Assembly (NCBI GenBank): GCA_949358305.1
Contig: OX442319.1
Span: 1,984,001-2,048,000, forward strand
Origin: Strigamia acuminata
Taxonomy: Eukaryota > Arthropoda > Chilopoda > Geophilomorpha > Linotaeniidae
DNA length: 64,000 bases
Direction: 5' to 3'
Part shown: positions 1 to 9,749 of the stretch, piece by piece
Layout of the letters: every line of letters begins with the position of its first letter
Numbering within the stretch: the stretch's first letter is position 1
Translations under genes and position numbers: made by a program
Notes under the pieces: model-generated
Databases searched by the model: none
Seen by the model: the letters and a program-made list of their open reading frames with translations, nothing else
Told to the model about the DNA's origin: nothing

Positions 1-316
1 GTTGGTCGATTTCTTTTGTTTTATCATCTATTTTGTTGTTCATTCCCTCTCTTACACGGTCGCGCCGAAACGTAACGACACCACCGCCCCTCGTTACGTC
101 GTTCCCGGCAGCCGTCGCTCGCCCGACGCGCCCTCGCGCGCTCCCGTGTCCCCCGCACGCGCCTAAACGCGGTCACGTCGCAGAAGCGCGCCGATCCAGT
201 GCCCTGATCAAAGACGTTTTGTTTCGATTTTATCGTCGCTGCGTGAGGAGAAGACAAAGACGACGACGACGACGACGACGAAGTTCGGAAAGAGAGTCGA
301 GAGGCTGACGAGGAAG

Positions 317-478
317 ATGCGGGAGAAGACAAAAGTGGTCGCGTTGAAGTTGAACTTGACGAGGAAGAGGCTCGGGGGCCCGGGGACCGACCTGTACGAG
401 TTGGGAGCGGATGAGTTGGAGACGGTGGACGACAAGGACGAGTCGTTTGTTTGTAATAATAACGATGTAATGATGTAA
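317..478 (+). CDS. possible 3' exon of an unrecognised gene
   Basis: The plus strand reads open from about 235 through a (ACG)n threonine run to a TAA at 476-478. From the methionine at 317 it gives 53 residues: a basic start, then an acidic tail (ELGADELETVDDKDESF). The mix of basic and acidic helical residues looks coding and differs from the simple repeats around it. I see no recognised domain and could not fix the upstream splice acceptor, so this may be the end of a larger gene entering from the left, or chance in a GC-rich tract. The opposite-strand reading of the same bases is a low-complexity shadow. Confidence 0.25.
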   Translation: MREKTKVVALKLNLTRKRLGGPGTDLYELGADELETVDDKDESFVCNNNDVMM

Positions 479-479
479 T

Positions 480-614
480 AATAATAATAATAACAACAAA
501 AACAACAACAACAACAATTACAATGGTTAATGTGGATTTATTTATTTTTTTTTTATTTTATTTTATTTATTTTTTTTTTTTATATATTTGAGACAATACA
601 ATAAAAGAAAAAGA
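480..614. repeat. AT-rich low-complexity tract
   Basis: Runs of (AAT)n, (AAC)n and long T tracts fill the gap between the possible exon on the left and the end of the zinc-finger gene on the right. Nothing else is visible here. Confidence 0.6.
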
Positions 615-1115
615 TCAAATTAACGAAATCCTGTGCGCCTCCGTCCAATGGCCAATCAGGTTGTCTGGAGAGGGTGTCTCCGCACAAAACGGACAGCGTC
701 TGCCGCGTTGGTGCACCTGCCCCAATATCTAAAAGAGGGGGGGGGAAGGGAGGAAGAAACGAATTAGTTGGTTGGTTAACTAGACGAAGGAGTTAAATGC
801 TCACCAACGCTAGATGAGCGGGCTCGCGCGAATACATTCGTAGCAATCCCCGGATGGCCTCGTCCGCACCTTCACGGATGTCGTGTCGCTGTCGCCAGTG
901 GCGGAAGATGTCCATGTAAAAGTAGCCGTCCGGGTCTGAAATAAATAAGAAAAATAAAAATAAAATAAAATAAAAGAAAATGAAAAAATAAAAAGAAAAT
1001 GGACGACTAATAAGTAGATAAATAGATGTTTCTCACCGTTTGGGTGCTCGCCGCACAAAACGCAGTAATACGACCTACCGCCCTCTTCTCTGTGTGGTGC
1101 TGGTGCTCCGTTCAT
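615..1115 (-). CDS. small two-finger C2H2-like zinc-finger protein (copy 1)
   Basis: This three-exon minus-strand gene has exons 1037-1115, 805-935 and 615-728. GT-AG junctions keep phase (1 then 0). From the methionine at 1115 it gives about 107 residues. Finger 1 (YYCVLCGEHPNG, then FRHWRQRH) spans the first intron. Finger 2 (CPFCAETP, then GHWTEAH) is close to the stop and fits C-x2-C-x11-H-x4-H. An acceptor-like site lies just upstream of the ATG, and a donor at about 1269 follows an open stretch, so a 5' exon may exist and the real start could be further up. The same exon structure recurs at 2987-3504, which strongly supports both models. I do not recognise the family; DNA or RNA binding is inference from the fingers. 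Confidence 0.6.
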
Positions 1116-1199
1116 CTTTCTTTCTTCCGTGTGGGAGACGAATAAAGAATTAATTAATTAATTGAAAATAAATTGGAAAGGGAGATCACACAAAGCATC

Positions 1200-1209
1200 A
1201 AACTTACTC

Positions 1210-1268
<59 letters not shown>
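1200..1268. repeat. (CTTA)n microsatellite
   Basis: About 16 tandem copies of the tetranucleotide ACTT/CTTA lie in the presumed 5' intron of the zinc-finger gene on the minus strand, next to its predicted donor. Confidence 0.9.
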
Positions 1269-1504
1269 AACGAAGACGATGTGGCGACGGGGACCGGGCG
1301 GATGATGAAACGCGCACTTGATCCACGTTGTCGTGACACTTGATGTCGAGACCGCAAACCATTTCGTCTGGACTACGGAGCGCCCGGAGATGCGCTGTAC
1401 CGCGCTCGGTACAACGAGGAATTGTACGCGGGCGCGTGTGTGCAAAACATGCGGTCGATTAGCGACGTTCCCTCCGATATGCACTCGCCGAGTGAACGGG
1501 GTCG

Positions 1505-1560
1505 GCATCCCACGCCGAGAGAACCGTGCCGGAGAAAGAAAGTTGGAGTCGAAGCCAGCA
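1505..1560 (+). repeat. duplicated internal segment of the RPS23 pseudogene
   Basis: The bases encoding the conserved KKVGVEA segment of RPS23 occur here and again at about 1680-1733 with almost the same sequence. This extra copy precedes the N-terminal block, so the pseudogene has been rearranged as well as frameshifted. Confidence 0.7.
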
Positions 1561-1593
1561 AACGAGACTACCGGGAAACATCACGACCATCGT

Positions 1594-1990
1594 TGCGAAC
1601 AACGTTGGCACGACAAAGACTTTAAAAAGACAGGCACGCTCGGGCACCCGGTGGAAGGCGAATCCTCTCGATGGCGCGTCCCATGCCGAGGGAACCGTGC
1701 CGGAGAAAGAAAGTTGGAGTCGAAGCCAGGCGGCCGAATTCCGCCACCCGGAAGTGCGTTCGTGTCCAGTTGATCGGGGACGGAAAGAAGATCGTGGCTT
1801 GCGCGCCCAGAGACGGATGTTTGTTTGAATTTTAACGAGATGGAAAACGACGGAGTTTTGGTTGCCGGATTCGGTCGTAGCGGGGCACGCCGTTGGTGAT
1901 GTTCCCGGCGCGCGATTCAAAGTGGTCAAAGTCGCTAATGTTTCGTTGTTGGCTTTGTACGGGGAGAAAAAGGAAAGACCGAGGTCTTAA
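1594..1990 (+). pseudogene. RPS23: ribosomal protein S23 (RPS23, uS12) pseudogene
   Basis: Pieces of the conserved small-subunit protein uS12/RPS23 appear in order but in different frames: RWHDKDFKK, then [13 protein letters not shown], then [20 protein letters not shown], then [12 protein letters not shown], then [19 protein letters not shown] before a TAA at 1988-1990. At least four frame changes separate them, and a TAA interrupts the middle block. The working protein places tRNA in the ribosomal decoding centre; this copy cannot encode it. A 5' block containing the KKVGVEA segment is also duplicated at about 1505-1560. With no spliceosomal introns visible it could be a decayed retrocopy, but no poly-A tail or target duplication was identified. 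Confidence 0.8.
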
Positions 1991-2257
1991 AATGTGTTTG
2001 TTTTTTTTTTTTGTTTGTTTGCTTGTTTAGTGGCAAATTTGAATTCGATCGAGTTTCAAAAATAAATCGATCGAAACGTTAAAAACGAGACTTTAACGTA
2101 GAATTTCTCATTCGTTTTAATGGCGGCAACGACTTTTTGATCGGACGACACTATCGTTTATTACAAACAAACAACGGGGTGGCGAGTAAACCGAGTGACT
2201 TCGGGCGCCGCGTTAGCATCCAAGAAACAATTAGCTCACCCGCGTGTTCGTCATCTT
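1991..2257. other. spacer inside the RPS23 inverted repeat
   Basis: Mixed AT-rich sequence between the inverted pseudogene arms. Open frames crossing it on either strand carry no recognisable domain. The matching gap at 2358-2635 ends in T-rich and TTTA repeats. Confidence 0.4.
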
Positions 2258-2357
2258 TGCTCGCCGCCGAGAGGATTTGCCTTCCATCGGGTGCCCGAGC
2301 GTGTCTGTCTTTTTCGAAGTCTTCGTCGCGCCAAACGTTGTTCGCGACGATGATCAC
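2258..2357 (-). pseudogene. inverted N-terminal fragment of the RPS23 pseudogene
   Basis: Read on the minus strand, this stretch matches plus-strand 1590-1685: the same NNV(W/G) start, acidic/basic DEDFEKD block and a sequence ending in CCTCTCGG. It is diverged and frameshifted. It lies on the wrong side of the inverted C-terminal fragment (2636-2780), so the inverted copy is scrambled. Confidence 0.6.
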
Positions 2358-2635
2358 GATGTTTCCTCGCAGTTCGCCGACCTCGCGGTTTACCCGCTTC
2401 GCTCGTTGGATACGGAAGGTCGATCGGTTTATTTTTGAATTTTGGTCGCCGAGTTCGAATTTGCCGCCGAATTTGTTCGCGCGGTCTCTCGCCGTAATAT
2501 GTTTTGTTTCTTTTTTTTTTTCTTTCTTGATTTTCTGTTTAATTTTTATTTATTTATTTATTTATTTATTTTTTTATTTATTAATTAATTAATTTATTTT
2601 TTTTTTTTACGAACCAAAAAAAAAAAAAACACATT

Positions 2636-2780
2636 TTAAGACCTCGGTCTTTCCTTTTTCTCCCCGTACAAAGCCAACAACGAAACATTTGCGACTTTGG
2701 CCACTTTGAATCGCGCGCCGGGAACATCACCAATGGCGTGCCCCGCTACAACCGAATCCGGCAACCAAAACTCCGTCGTC
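2636..2780 (-). pseudogene. inverted C-terminal fragment of the RPS23 pseudogene
   Basis: The minus strand repeats the last third of the pseudogene at 1845-1990, ending at the same KERPRS-stop. It shares the same one-base insertion in the GRSGHAVG region, so both copies descend from one already broken copy. Together with the plus-strand copy it forms an inverted repeat with a spacer of about 640 bp. Confidence 0.75.
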
Positions 2781-2986
2781 CGCCTCGTTAAATAACAACT
2801 ACGATTAATGTGGATTTTTTTTTATTTTTATTTTTATTTTTATTCTTATTTTTTTTATTTTTAATTAATTAAAACAAATAAAAAGAAATGAAGAAGAAGT
2901 CATACAATACAAAAAAAAACAAAAAAACAAAAAAACAAAAAAAGGTCAAATAAAATCGAATGCACGGTCCACCGATGCTGTCTCCG
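2781..2986. repeat. low-complexity T-rich and AAAAAC tract
   Basis: TTTTTA and CAAAAAA runs make up almost all of the stretch between the RPS23 fragment and the stop of the second zinc-finger gene. I see no gene in it. Confidence 0.6.
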
Positions 2987-3504
2987 TCATCCCTGGTGGG
3001 CGGTCGGTGCTTGAAATCTATGCGCTTCCACCCAATGGGTAGAGAGATCCTCGAAAAAGGGTGTTTCCGCGCAAAACGGACAGCGTCCGTCGTTGTGTCG
3101 GTACACCCGTCTCAGTGCCTTGAAAAAAAAATAAAAAATAAAAAAAAATAAATTAGTTGACTAGTTAACTCGGCGAAGAAACTAAAAGCTCACCAATGCC
3201 AAACGAACGGGGTCGCGCGAATGGATTCGTAGCAGCCCTCGGGTGGAATCGTCCGCATCTCCGCCGATGTTATGGTACCGTCGCCAGTGACGAAAGGCAT
3301 CTTTACAGAAAACACCGTTCGGTTCTGAAACGAGAAAAAATTAAAATCAAATAAAATATACATAATTAAAAAATAAATAAATAAATAAATTGAACAACTG
3401 ATAAGTAAATAAATGGATGTTTGTTTCTTACTGTCGGGGTATTTACCGCAGCACAAAGCGCAGTAATGTGACTTGTCGCCCTCTGCATGCTGCGCTCCTT
3501 CCAT
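2987..3504 (-). CDS. small two-finger C2H2-like zinc-finger protein (copy 2)
   Basis: Minus-strand paralogue of the gene at 615-1115, with exons 3432-3504, 3194-3324 and 2987-3118. The two introns sit at the same positions and phases, and exon 2 has exactly the same length (131 bp). It gives about 111 residues from the methionine at 3504. Finger 1 (HYCALCCGKYP then FRHWRRYH) and finger 2 (CPFCAETPFF then THWVEAH) are kept, so both copies look under selection. The sequence between the fingers and after finger 2 has diverged. A possible upstream exon ends with a donor at 3579-3580 and reads FHFPPGFHRHFVSVG, resembling the same position in copy 1, but its phase does not join cleanly to the ATG frame. 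The start is therefore uncertain. Confidence 0.6.
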
Positions 3505-3804
3505 CTTTCTTCTGTGTGGGAGACGAGTAGAGAATTGAAAATAAATTGGAGAGAGAAACCACACAAAACACCAAACTTACCAACGGAGACGAAGTGCCGA
3601 TGAAAACCGGGAGGAAAATGAAACACTCGCGCGATATACGCTGTCGGACCAACGTGCGCGTTTGTCGTGACATCTGGTGTCGAGCTCGCAAACCATTTCG
3701 TGGCCGCGCGAGTCGAGGCCGTCGACTTCGAGTGGTAGCCGAGACCGTAAATGAATTCGCTTTTACCGCGACGAATCTCGCGCGACCGCGACTCCGCAAA
3801 AATA

Positions 3805-4265
3805 CCGTATATGGCCCGTAACGGCCCGCCGACGGTCCCGTAACGGTCCCGTCACGACCCCGTCAACGGCTTGTACGGGCCGTGATGGGGTCGTGACGGG
3901 ACCGTCGGCGGCCCGTTAACGGACCGTGCGGGCCGTTACGGGATCGTGACGGTCCCGTCACGATCCCGTCAACGGCTTGTACGGGCCGTTACGAGATCGT
4001 GACGGTCCCGTTGGCGGCTCGTTAACGGCCCGTACAAGCCGTTGACGGGATCGTGACGGTCCCGTCACGATCCCGTAACGGCTCGCACGGGCCGTTAACG
4101 GGCCGCCGACGGTCCCGTGACGGTCCCGTAACGGCCTTCGTTCCCGGACTTCGGCTCGCCGACGGCCCGTACGACCTCATGCGGGCCGTTAACGGCCCGT
4201 TAACGGGCCGCCGACGGTCCCGTCACGATCCCGTAACGGCCCGTCATGATCCCGTAACGGGCTGA
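3805..4265 (+). repeat. GC-rich GTTAAC satellite block 1
   Basis: Tandem, degenerate copies of a motif built from GGGCCGTTAACGGCCC and CGACGGTCCCGTCACGATCCC. This is an outlying block of the satellite that fills 14,960-20,320. Confidence 0.9.
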
Positions 4266-4438
4266 AAACGGGAAAACTGAGGGAGTCGGGTGCGAGACCA
4301 CGTGACCCGGAGTGTGGTTTTTGGGGGCGAGGGCCGTCCTCCGACCGCGCCGTGACGCGCCCCGAGTCGGATCAAGAGTCACGGCGCGTCGCGGCGCTTT
4401 CGGAGCACGCGACCCGATCCCCCCCCTCCCTCCCGTCA
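4266..4438 (+). repeat. dispersed GC-rich module with CACGTGACCCGG core
   Basis: This module always sits at the edge of the satellite and recurs at about 8715-8935 (inverted), 9645-9745, 12935-13045 (inverted), 13850-14080 and 28030-28265. Shared blocks include GTGCGAGACCACGTGACCCG and GGGCGAGGGCCGTCCTCCGA. No coding function is evident. Confidence 0.75.
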
Positions 4439-4662
4439 CAAAAACCACGTTTTAGCGAAACCCTTGACCGGTCACAAAACCCACCGAACACCGAAAAGCA
4501 ACGAACAAAACGCGCTCGGTCGCACGAACTACTCGGCCAAAACAACATCCGCAAATTCCGCATCGCAGTCGCGATCAACGAAACAACGTATAGGCCGCCG
4601 TAATGTTAAAAAGCGGGACCCTTTCGCCCCCGACAAAATCCGCACACATACCCCAAGGTTAA
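4439..4662. repeat. 224-bp dispersed repeat, copy 1
   Basis: An almost identical block occurs at 14457-14680 and 28764-28986. All three end exactly at CCCCAAGGTTAA and then enter unrelated sequence, which suggests a defined mobile or terminal boundary. I cannot assign it to a known element class. Confidence 0.75.
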
Positions 4663-4937
4663 ACGAGCGTTTCATTCGCCCATTTATCCGTCGGTCTCTT
4701 CTAGGCCATGGCGGACGGTTTTCCCAAAACTGACGCGGACGCGCGTGTGTGGGTCGCCACGACAACATCGCCCTCTTCCTTCTCGCTTCGACGGACGACT
4801 GTGTGTGTTCGCTCAATCCGCGACGTCTTCACGACCGAACACGTGTCAATTTTGGACAGCCGACTGGCCGATTAATTCTGTTTCGTTTTATTTTATTATA
4901 TTTTATTGTATTTTATTTCATTTTTCCATTTTTATTA

Positions 4938-4987
<50 letters not shown>

Positions 4988-5143
4988 TAACAACAACAAA
5001 AACAAAGGCGATGACGACGTATTGTCGGTGCCAACGAGGAAAAAAAAAAAAAAAAACAAAAAAAAAAAAGAAGAAGAATTGAAAACAAATGAAACAGGGA
5101 TAAATAAAAACGAACGAATTAACTAATTAATTAATCGATCAAT
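4663..5143. repeat. intergenic tract with (ATT)n and poly-A
   Basis: After about 200 bp of mixed sequence there is an ATT microsatellite (about 4934-4986) and poly-A/AAAAAC runs. No gene is supported; the long open frames are low-complexity. Confidence 0.6.
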
Positions 5144-6234
5144 TTATTGGTCCACCGGTCGATCGGTCGCGTCGGGGCGCGTTGGAGCGATGGCCCGGTG
5201 CTCGCGGTACCCACTCGTCGTGGCCGTGGCCGCGTCCATCGCCTCGTCCGACTCGGATCGCTCTCGGGTTTCGGTCGGTCCTTCGGCAACGACAATGGTG
5301 GCTGGCGGTTGGTCGTCGGGCTCTCGGGTCGGCGAGTGACTCAACTGGGGACAAGTAAAGTAAAGTAAAGTAAAGTAAAGTAAAGTAAAATAAAACAAAG
5401 TAAATGGAAAATAAATTGGCCGGGGTGGGACGGTGTCTAATCGAAATCGAGTTTGACCCCGTGCGCCGTGAAATGGGAAGGGGGGAAAGAGAGAGAGACA
5501 GAGACAGACAGACACTCACGTGTTCTTGTCTCGGGCGCTTCTCGAGATCCAACGCCTTTTTTTTTAAGTCCTCCACCTCCACGTCATGAGCCGACTCCGA
5601 CTCCGGCTCCGACTCGAGTGGTCGTCGTTGTTGTTGCTGCCACTGCTGCCACTGCTGCTCTCGCTCCCGCTCCCACTGCTGCTCCGACTGCTCCAGCTCC
5701 AATCGCTCCCGCTCCAATCCCTCCCACTCTCGCTGCTCCCGCTCTCGTTGCTCCCGCTCCTGTCGACGCCACGCCCGCCGATAGACCGCGCTTTCTCGGT
5801 CCAACTGTTCGAGACGCAAATGGATTTGGCGCTGGTGGGACACCTCTTGTAGTCTCAACCGCTCATCAAGTTCTCTCTTCTTCGCCTCCAACCGTCTTCG
5901 CATCTCTCGCTTGAACCTCTCCAACTCGTCGTCCGTGGTTCGACGCAGTTGTCGTTGCTCCTCTCCCAGCTGGTTTCCCAGCGCCCACAGGAGCCGCGCG
6001 GTCGACGGCGGCTCTTCCTCCCCCTCCTCTCCTTCCTTCTTTTCGAACGGCAGCTCGAATTCGACCGCCCCAGTCTAGAGAGAACGAAGGAACGAACGAA
6101 TGAACAAAAATATTGCGCCGGGTAACGCGGGGCAACGCGAAAATTTTTACTCACTTCGACCTCGAGTTTGACTCCTCGTTTAACGTCGCGCAACATGGCG
6201 GCGTCGATCTCGGTTAGGTCTTCGTCGTCGTTGT

Positions 6235-6273
<39 letters not shown>

Positions 6274-6441
6274 CAACGACAGCGCCATTGCCGTCTTCTT
6301 CGTCGTCGTCGGTGATGTCAACCTGAAAGCAAAATTTTAAGCGGGGCGACGTGACACGTCGAAGAAAATAAACGCGCTCACCGTGACGACGGGAATGGGC
6401 GGCCATCTCGGATCCTCGTTTCGTTCGCGGTTCGGTTCCAT
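5144..6441 (-). CDS. coiled-coil protein with acidic, poly-Ala and Glu/Arg-rich segments
   Basis: Four exons on the minus strand (6382-6441, 6155-6322, 5520-6074, 5144-5344) all join in phase 0 and give 327 residues from ATG 6441 to TAA 5144. The first 20 residues are proline-rich. Residues 21-76 hold an acidic stretch (DITDDDEED), a run of ten alanines and LTEIDAAMLRDVKRG. Residues about 115-255 are a continuous charged helix rich in E, R, Q and L, typical of a long coiled coil. The last 66 residues are polar and probably disordered. I recognise no family. Every exon is a multiple of three, so exon skipping would keep frame. The poly-Ala and Gln/Trp runs come from simple repeats, a sign of fast evolution. 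Confidence 0.7.
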
Positions 6442-6528
6442 CTGAAAAACGGAACGAAAAGTTGACGCCGACTGACGAGAACGAAATGGTTGTCGCGGTA
6501 ATAGCGTTGGAGAAACTTACCACGTTGT

Positions 6529-6577
6529 GTATGTATGTATGTATGTATGTATGTATGTATGTATGTATGTATGTATG
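6529..6577. repeat. (GTAT)n microsatellite
   Basis: About 12 tandem ATGT/GTAT units just upstream of the coiled-coil gene. Confidence 0.9.
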
Positions 6578-6662
6578 AATGGATAAATGTCTGTCGGTCG
6601 TCGAACGAAGTTGGTCGCAAAACGCAGACGTCGCGTGGTCGGGAAAAGTGCACTCACTCACA

Positions 6663-6831
<169 letters not shown>

Positions 6832-7032
6832 GCGAGATGTGACGCTAGAGCATGTCGGTCGACCGGTGACGCGAAAAAGATTAATGAATAAACGACACTA
6901 ATAATGGCAATAACTGACAACTAATAATTAATAATCAATAATTAATTAATAATCGACGATTAATAATCAATAACCGATAATGATTAGTAATAACGACAAA
7001 CGTCGTCATCGAAAATAGCGACGCTTTGTCTC

Positions 7033-7110
7033 CGGGCCCGGGTGGCCGAGCGGGCAGAGTTACCTGCCGTACGGAGTTGTGGATCGAGGGTTCGAATCCC
7101 GCTCCCGCGA
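7033..7110 (+). repeat. tRNA-like pol III box pair, possible SINE head
   Basis: TGGCCGAGCGG (7043-7053) matches a class-II tRNA A box and GGTTCGAATCC (7089-7099) matches a B box, with tRNA-like spacing. The acceptor stem does not pair, so this is not a working tRNA. It may be a tRNA-derived SINE head or a tRNA relic. The following 100 bp, ending in T-rich runs, could be its body. Confidence 0.5.
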
Positions 7111-7199
7111 GTTTTCGTTTCTGGCAAAGCTGTATTGTCAAACACGCATTCCATTGACATTGCCATACATTGTGCCGTTTCAGTTTGGTCCCTTCTTCG

Positions 7200-7527
7200 T
7201 TTCAGATAGTGATGGTGAACACTCTCCCGCGAGGTTGCGGGAGGGTGGGGGGGAGTCGAAAGATTCGGCTCTCCTTTTATTTCTTCGTTTTATTTTTTTA
7301 TTTTCATTTACCGTTCTCATCTTTATTTTCATTCTCGTTTTTTATTTTCGTTTACATGTTTCTATTTTTATTTCCACGGTGTGTCGGGAGGGCGCGCGAA
7401 AACCTACTCGCCCAATCTCCGTGGTCGCATTTTCCAAATTTTGTCACTGGATTTCGCGCTTGCGGTGGGGATGGGCGCGCGCAGGCTCCGTCGTCGTGCC
7501 AGAAACTCCACTGTGTGATGTAGTCGC

Positions 7528-7558
<31 letters not shown>

Positions 7559-7733
7559 ACCTAAACCACCACCACCACCACCACCACCACCATCGTCGTC
7601 TCTTCTCTCCTTTTCTTTTAATTTTTGTTAATTTTTGTTAATTTTTGTTAATTTTGTAATTTTGTAATTTTGTAATTTTGTAATTTTGTAATTTTTGAAA
7701 TTTTTATTTTTAACTTTTGAATGTACAAATGTA

Positions 7734-7772
<39 letters not shown>

Positions 7773-7849
7773 ATACAATAATCAGACTTTATTCTTCAGT
7801 CTTAAAAATATAAAAAAAATAAAAAAAAAAAATATTGTAAACCACTCGT
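7200..7849. other. intergenic region with simple repeats
   Basis: Contains (GTC)n and (CCA)n near 7535-7600, tandem TTAATTTTTG then TTTTGTAA units (7615-7695), an (AATA)n run (7733-7775) and poly-A. Open frames here are low-complexity, and I see no supported gene. Confidence 0.5.
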
Positions 7850-8252
7850 TTACGGTCCACGGGGAAATAAATAAATAAATAAATACATAAATGAATGAAT
7901 GAATGAATGAATAATTAGAATCGAAGAGTGGCTGTCGTCGTCGTCGTCGCCGCCGTCGCCGCCGGTCCTCTCCTCGCCACCTTTACCACCGGTCGCCCCT
8001 TTGTCGTCGCCTTCGTCGTCCACCGGCTCCGTATCATCGGCCATCGCTCCCATCCACTTCTTCTCCACCCTCTCCAACATGTTCTCGAATCGTTCCTCCG
8101 TTCTCGCCAGCATCGCTTCCAATTTTGCCTCCGTCCTCGCCATCATCTTCTCGACCATCGCCTCCAGCGCCGTCTCCTCGCTCTTCTTTTCACTCGGTGT
8201 CGGTGGCGGCGGCGGCGGCGGTGGTCGCGCAGACGCACCCCCTCGACGCAAC
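7850..8252 (-). CDS. partial gene: Pro-rich and coiled-coil exon with acidic tail
   Basis: On the minus strand an exon opens right after a pyrimidine-rich CTAG acceptor at 8253 and reads RRGGASARP, eight prolines, then a clean coiled coil (about 60 residues with repeated MLARTEERFENMLERVEKKW-type heptads) and an acidic Gly/Asp tail. It runs out through an (ATTC)n repeat to a stop near 7850. The 5' exon is not identified; the intron upstream is the (GA)n tract. Composition and layout resemble the gene at 5144-6441 but sequence similarity is not obvious. No function is assigned. Confidence 0.5.
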
Positions 8253-8267
8253 TAGCGAAAAAAAAAA

Positions 8268-8431
<164 letters not shown>

Positions 8432-8432
8432 A

Positions 8433-8474
8433 GAGTGCACTGTTCACGCGCCCACATGCGTGAACAGTGCACTC
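8433..8474. repeat. perfect 17-bp hairpin
   Basis: GAGTGCACTGTTCACGC (8433-8449) is followed by an 8-base loop and its exact reverse complement (8458-8474). The same core words (GCACTGTTCACGC, CGCCCAC, TGGACAGTGC) recur in the modules between 9,950 and 12,600. Confidence 0.9.
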
Positions 8475-8509
8475 GCCCTCCGCGCCCCGTCGGCGTAGGC
8501 GCCGGCCGT

Positions 8510-8547
<38 letters not shown>

Positions 8548-8575
8548 GCCCGGGAATCGCCCTTCCGCCCGTCAC

Positions 8576-8715
8576 CGAATTTTGTCAATATCTGATAAAT
8601 TTCCACAGAATTGCAGCGACATTGTACGGGATATTTCTGCCCGATTTGACGGACTTATGTAAAACATTGCTGAAATTCCGTGGAAATTTATAAAATATTG
8701 ACAAAGGTTGGTGAC
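8576..8715 (+). repeat. palindromic element, copy 1 of the family
   Basis: Two arms of about 28 bases around a loop: a left arm like TTTCCACAGAATTGCAGCGA, a loop containing ATTTCTGCCCGA, and a right arm like TAAAACATTGCTGAAATTCC, which is the reverse complement of the left arm with mismatches. The outer edges are GACAAAATTCGGTG-type words. It is the first of about a dozen copies between 8.5 and 28.4 kb. Confidence 0.8.
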
Positions 8716-8937
8716 CGACCCACGGCGCGTTGCGGCGCGGTCGGAGCACGCGACCCGATCCCCCCCTCCCCCCGTCCCCAAAAAACCACGCCTCGAGGAA
8801 CCCCGAGGTTCGGTTTCCGACCGGGTCGCCTCTTGATCCGACCCGGGGCGCGTCACGGCGCGGTCGAAGGACGGCCCTCGCCCCCAAAAACCACACTCCG
8901 GGTCACGTGGTCTCGCACCCGACTCTCTCAGTTTTCC

Positions 8938-9650
8938 CGTTACGGGATCATGACGGGCCGTTACGGGATCGTGACGGGACCGTCGGCGGCCCGTTAACGG
9001 CTTGTACGGGCCGTTACGGGATCGTGACGGGACCGTCGGCGGCCCGTTAACGGCCCGTGCGGACCGTTACGGGATCGTGACGGGACCGTCGGCGGCCCGT
9101 TAACGGCCCGTGCGGGCCCATGCGGGCCGTTGACGGGCCGTTGACGGGCCGTTGACGGGCCGTTAACGGGCCGTTAACGGGCCGTGACGGTGTAAATCGA
9201 AAAAATCAACAACCGACAACACGTACGTGAAAACGCGTACAACATTCATAGACATTAATCTCGAATCCTGTTTTTGGTTTTACGCCGTTAACGGGCCGTT
9301 AACGGCCCGTTAACGGCCCGTTAACGGCCCGCATGAGGTCGTACGGGCCGTTACGGGATCGTGACGGGACCGTCGGCGGCCCGTTAACGGCCCGTGCGAG
9401 CCGTTACGGGATCGTGACGGGACCGTCGGCGGCCCGTTAACGGCCCGTGCGAGCCGTTACGGGATCGTGACGGGACCGTCGGCGGCCCGTTAACGGCCCG
9501 TGCGAGCCGTTACGGGATCGTGACGGGACCGTCGGCGGCCCGTTAACGGCCCGTGCGGGCCGTTTTCGACCCGTTGCGGCCGTTTTCGACCCGTTGCGGC
9601 CCGTTTTCGACCCGTTACGGTCCTTGGCCGTAACGGGCCGAAAACGGGAA
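8938..9650 (-). repeat. GC-rich GTTAAC satellite block 2 (inverted) with one AT spacer
   Basis: Same monomers as the main array but on the opposite strand. The 97-bp AT-rich spacer box lies at about 9195-9290. The block is flanked by the CACGTGACCCGG module on both sides. Confidence 0.9.
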
Positions 9651-9749
9651 AACTGAAAAAGTCGAGTGCGAGACCACGTGACCCGGAGTGTGGTTTTTGG
9701 GGACGAGGGCCGTCCTCCGACCGCGCCGTGACGCGCCGCGGGTCGGTCA

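Noticed and set aside
7033-7110. A functional tRNA gene
   Set aside because: A and B boxes are present but the acceptor stem does not pair, so it is listed only as a tRNA-like repeat.
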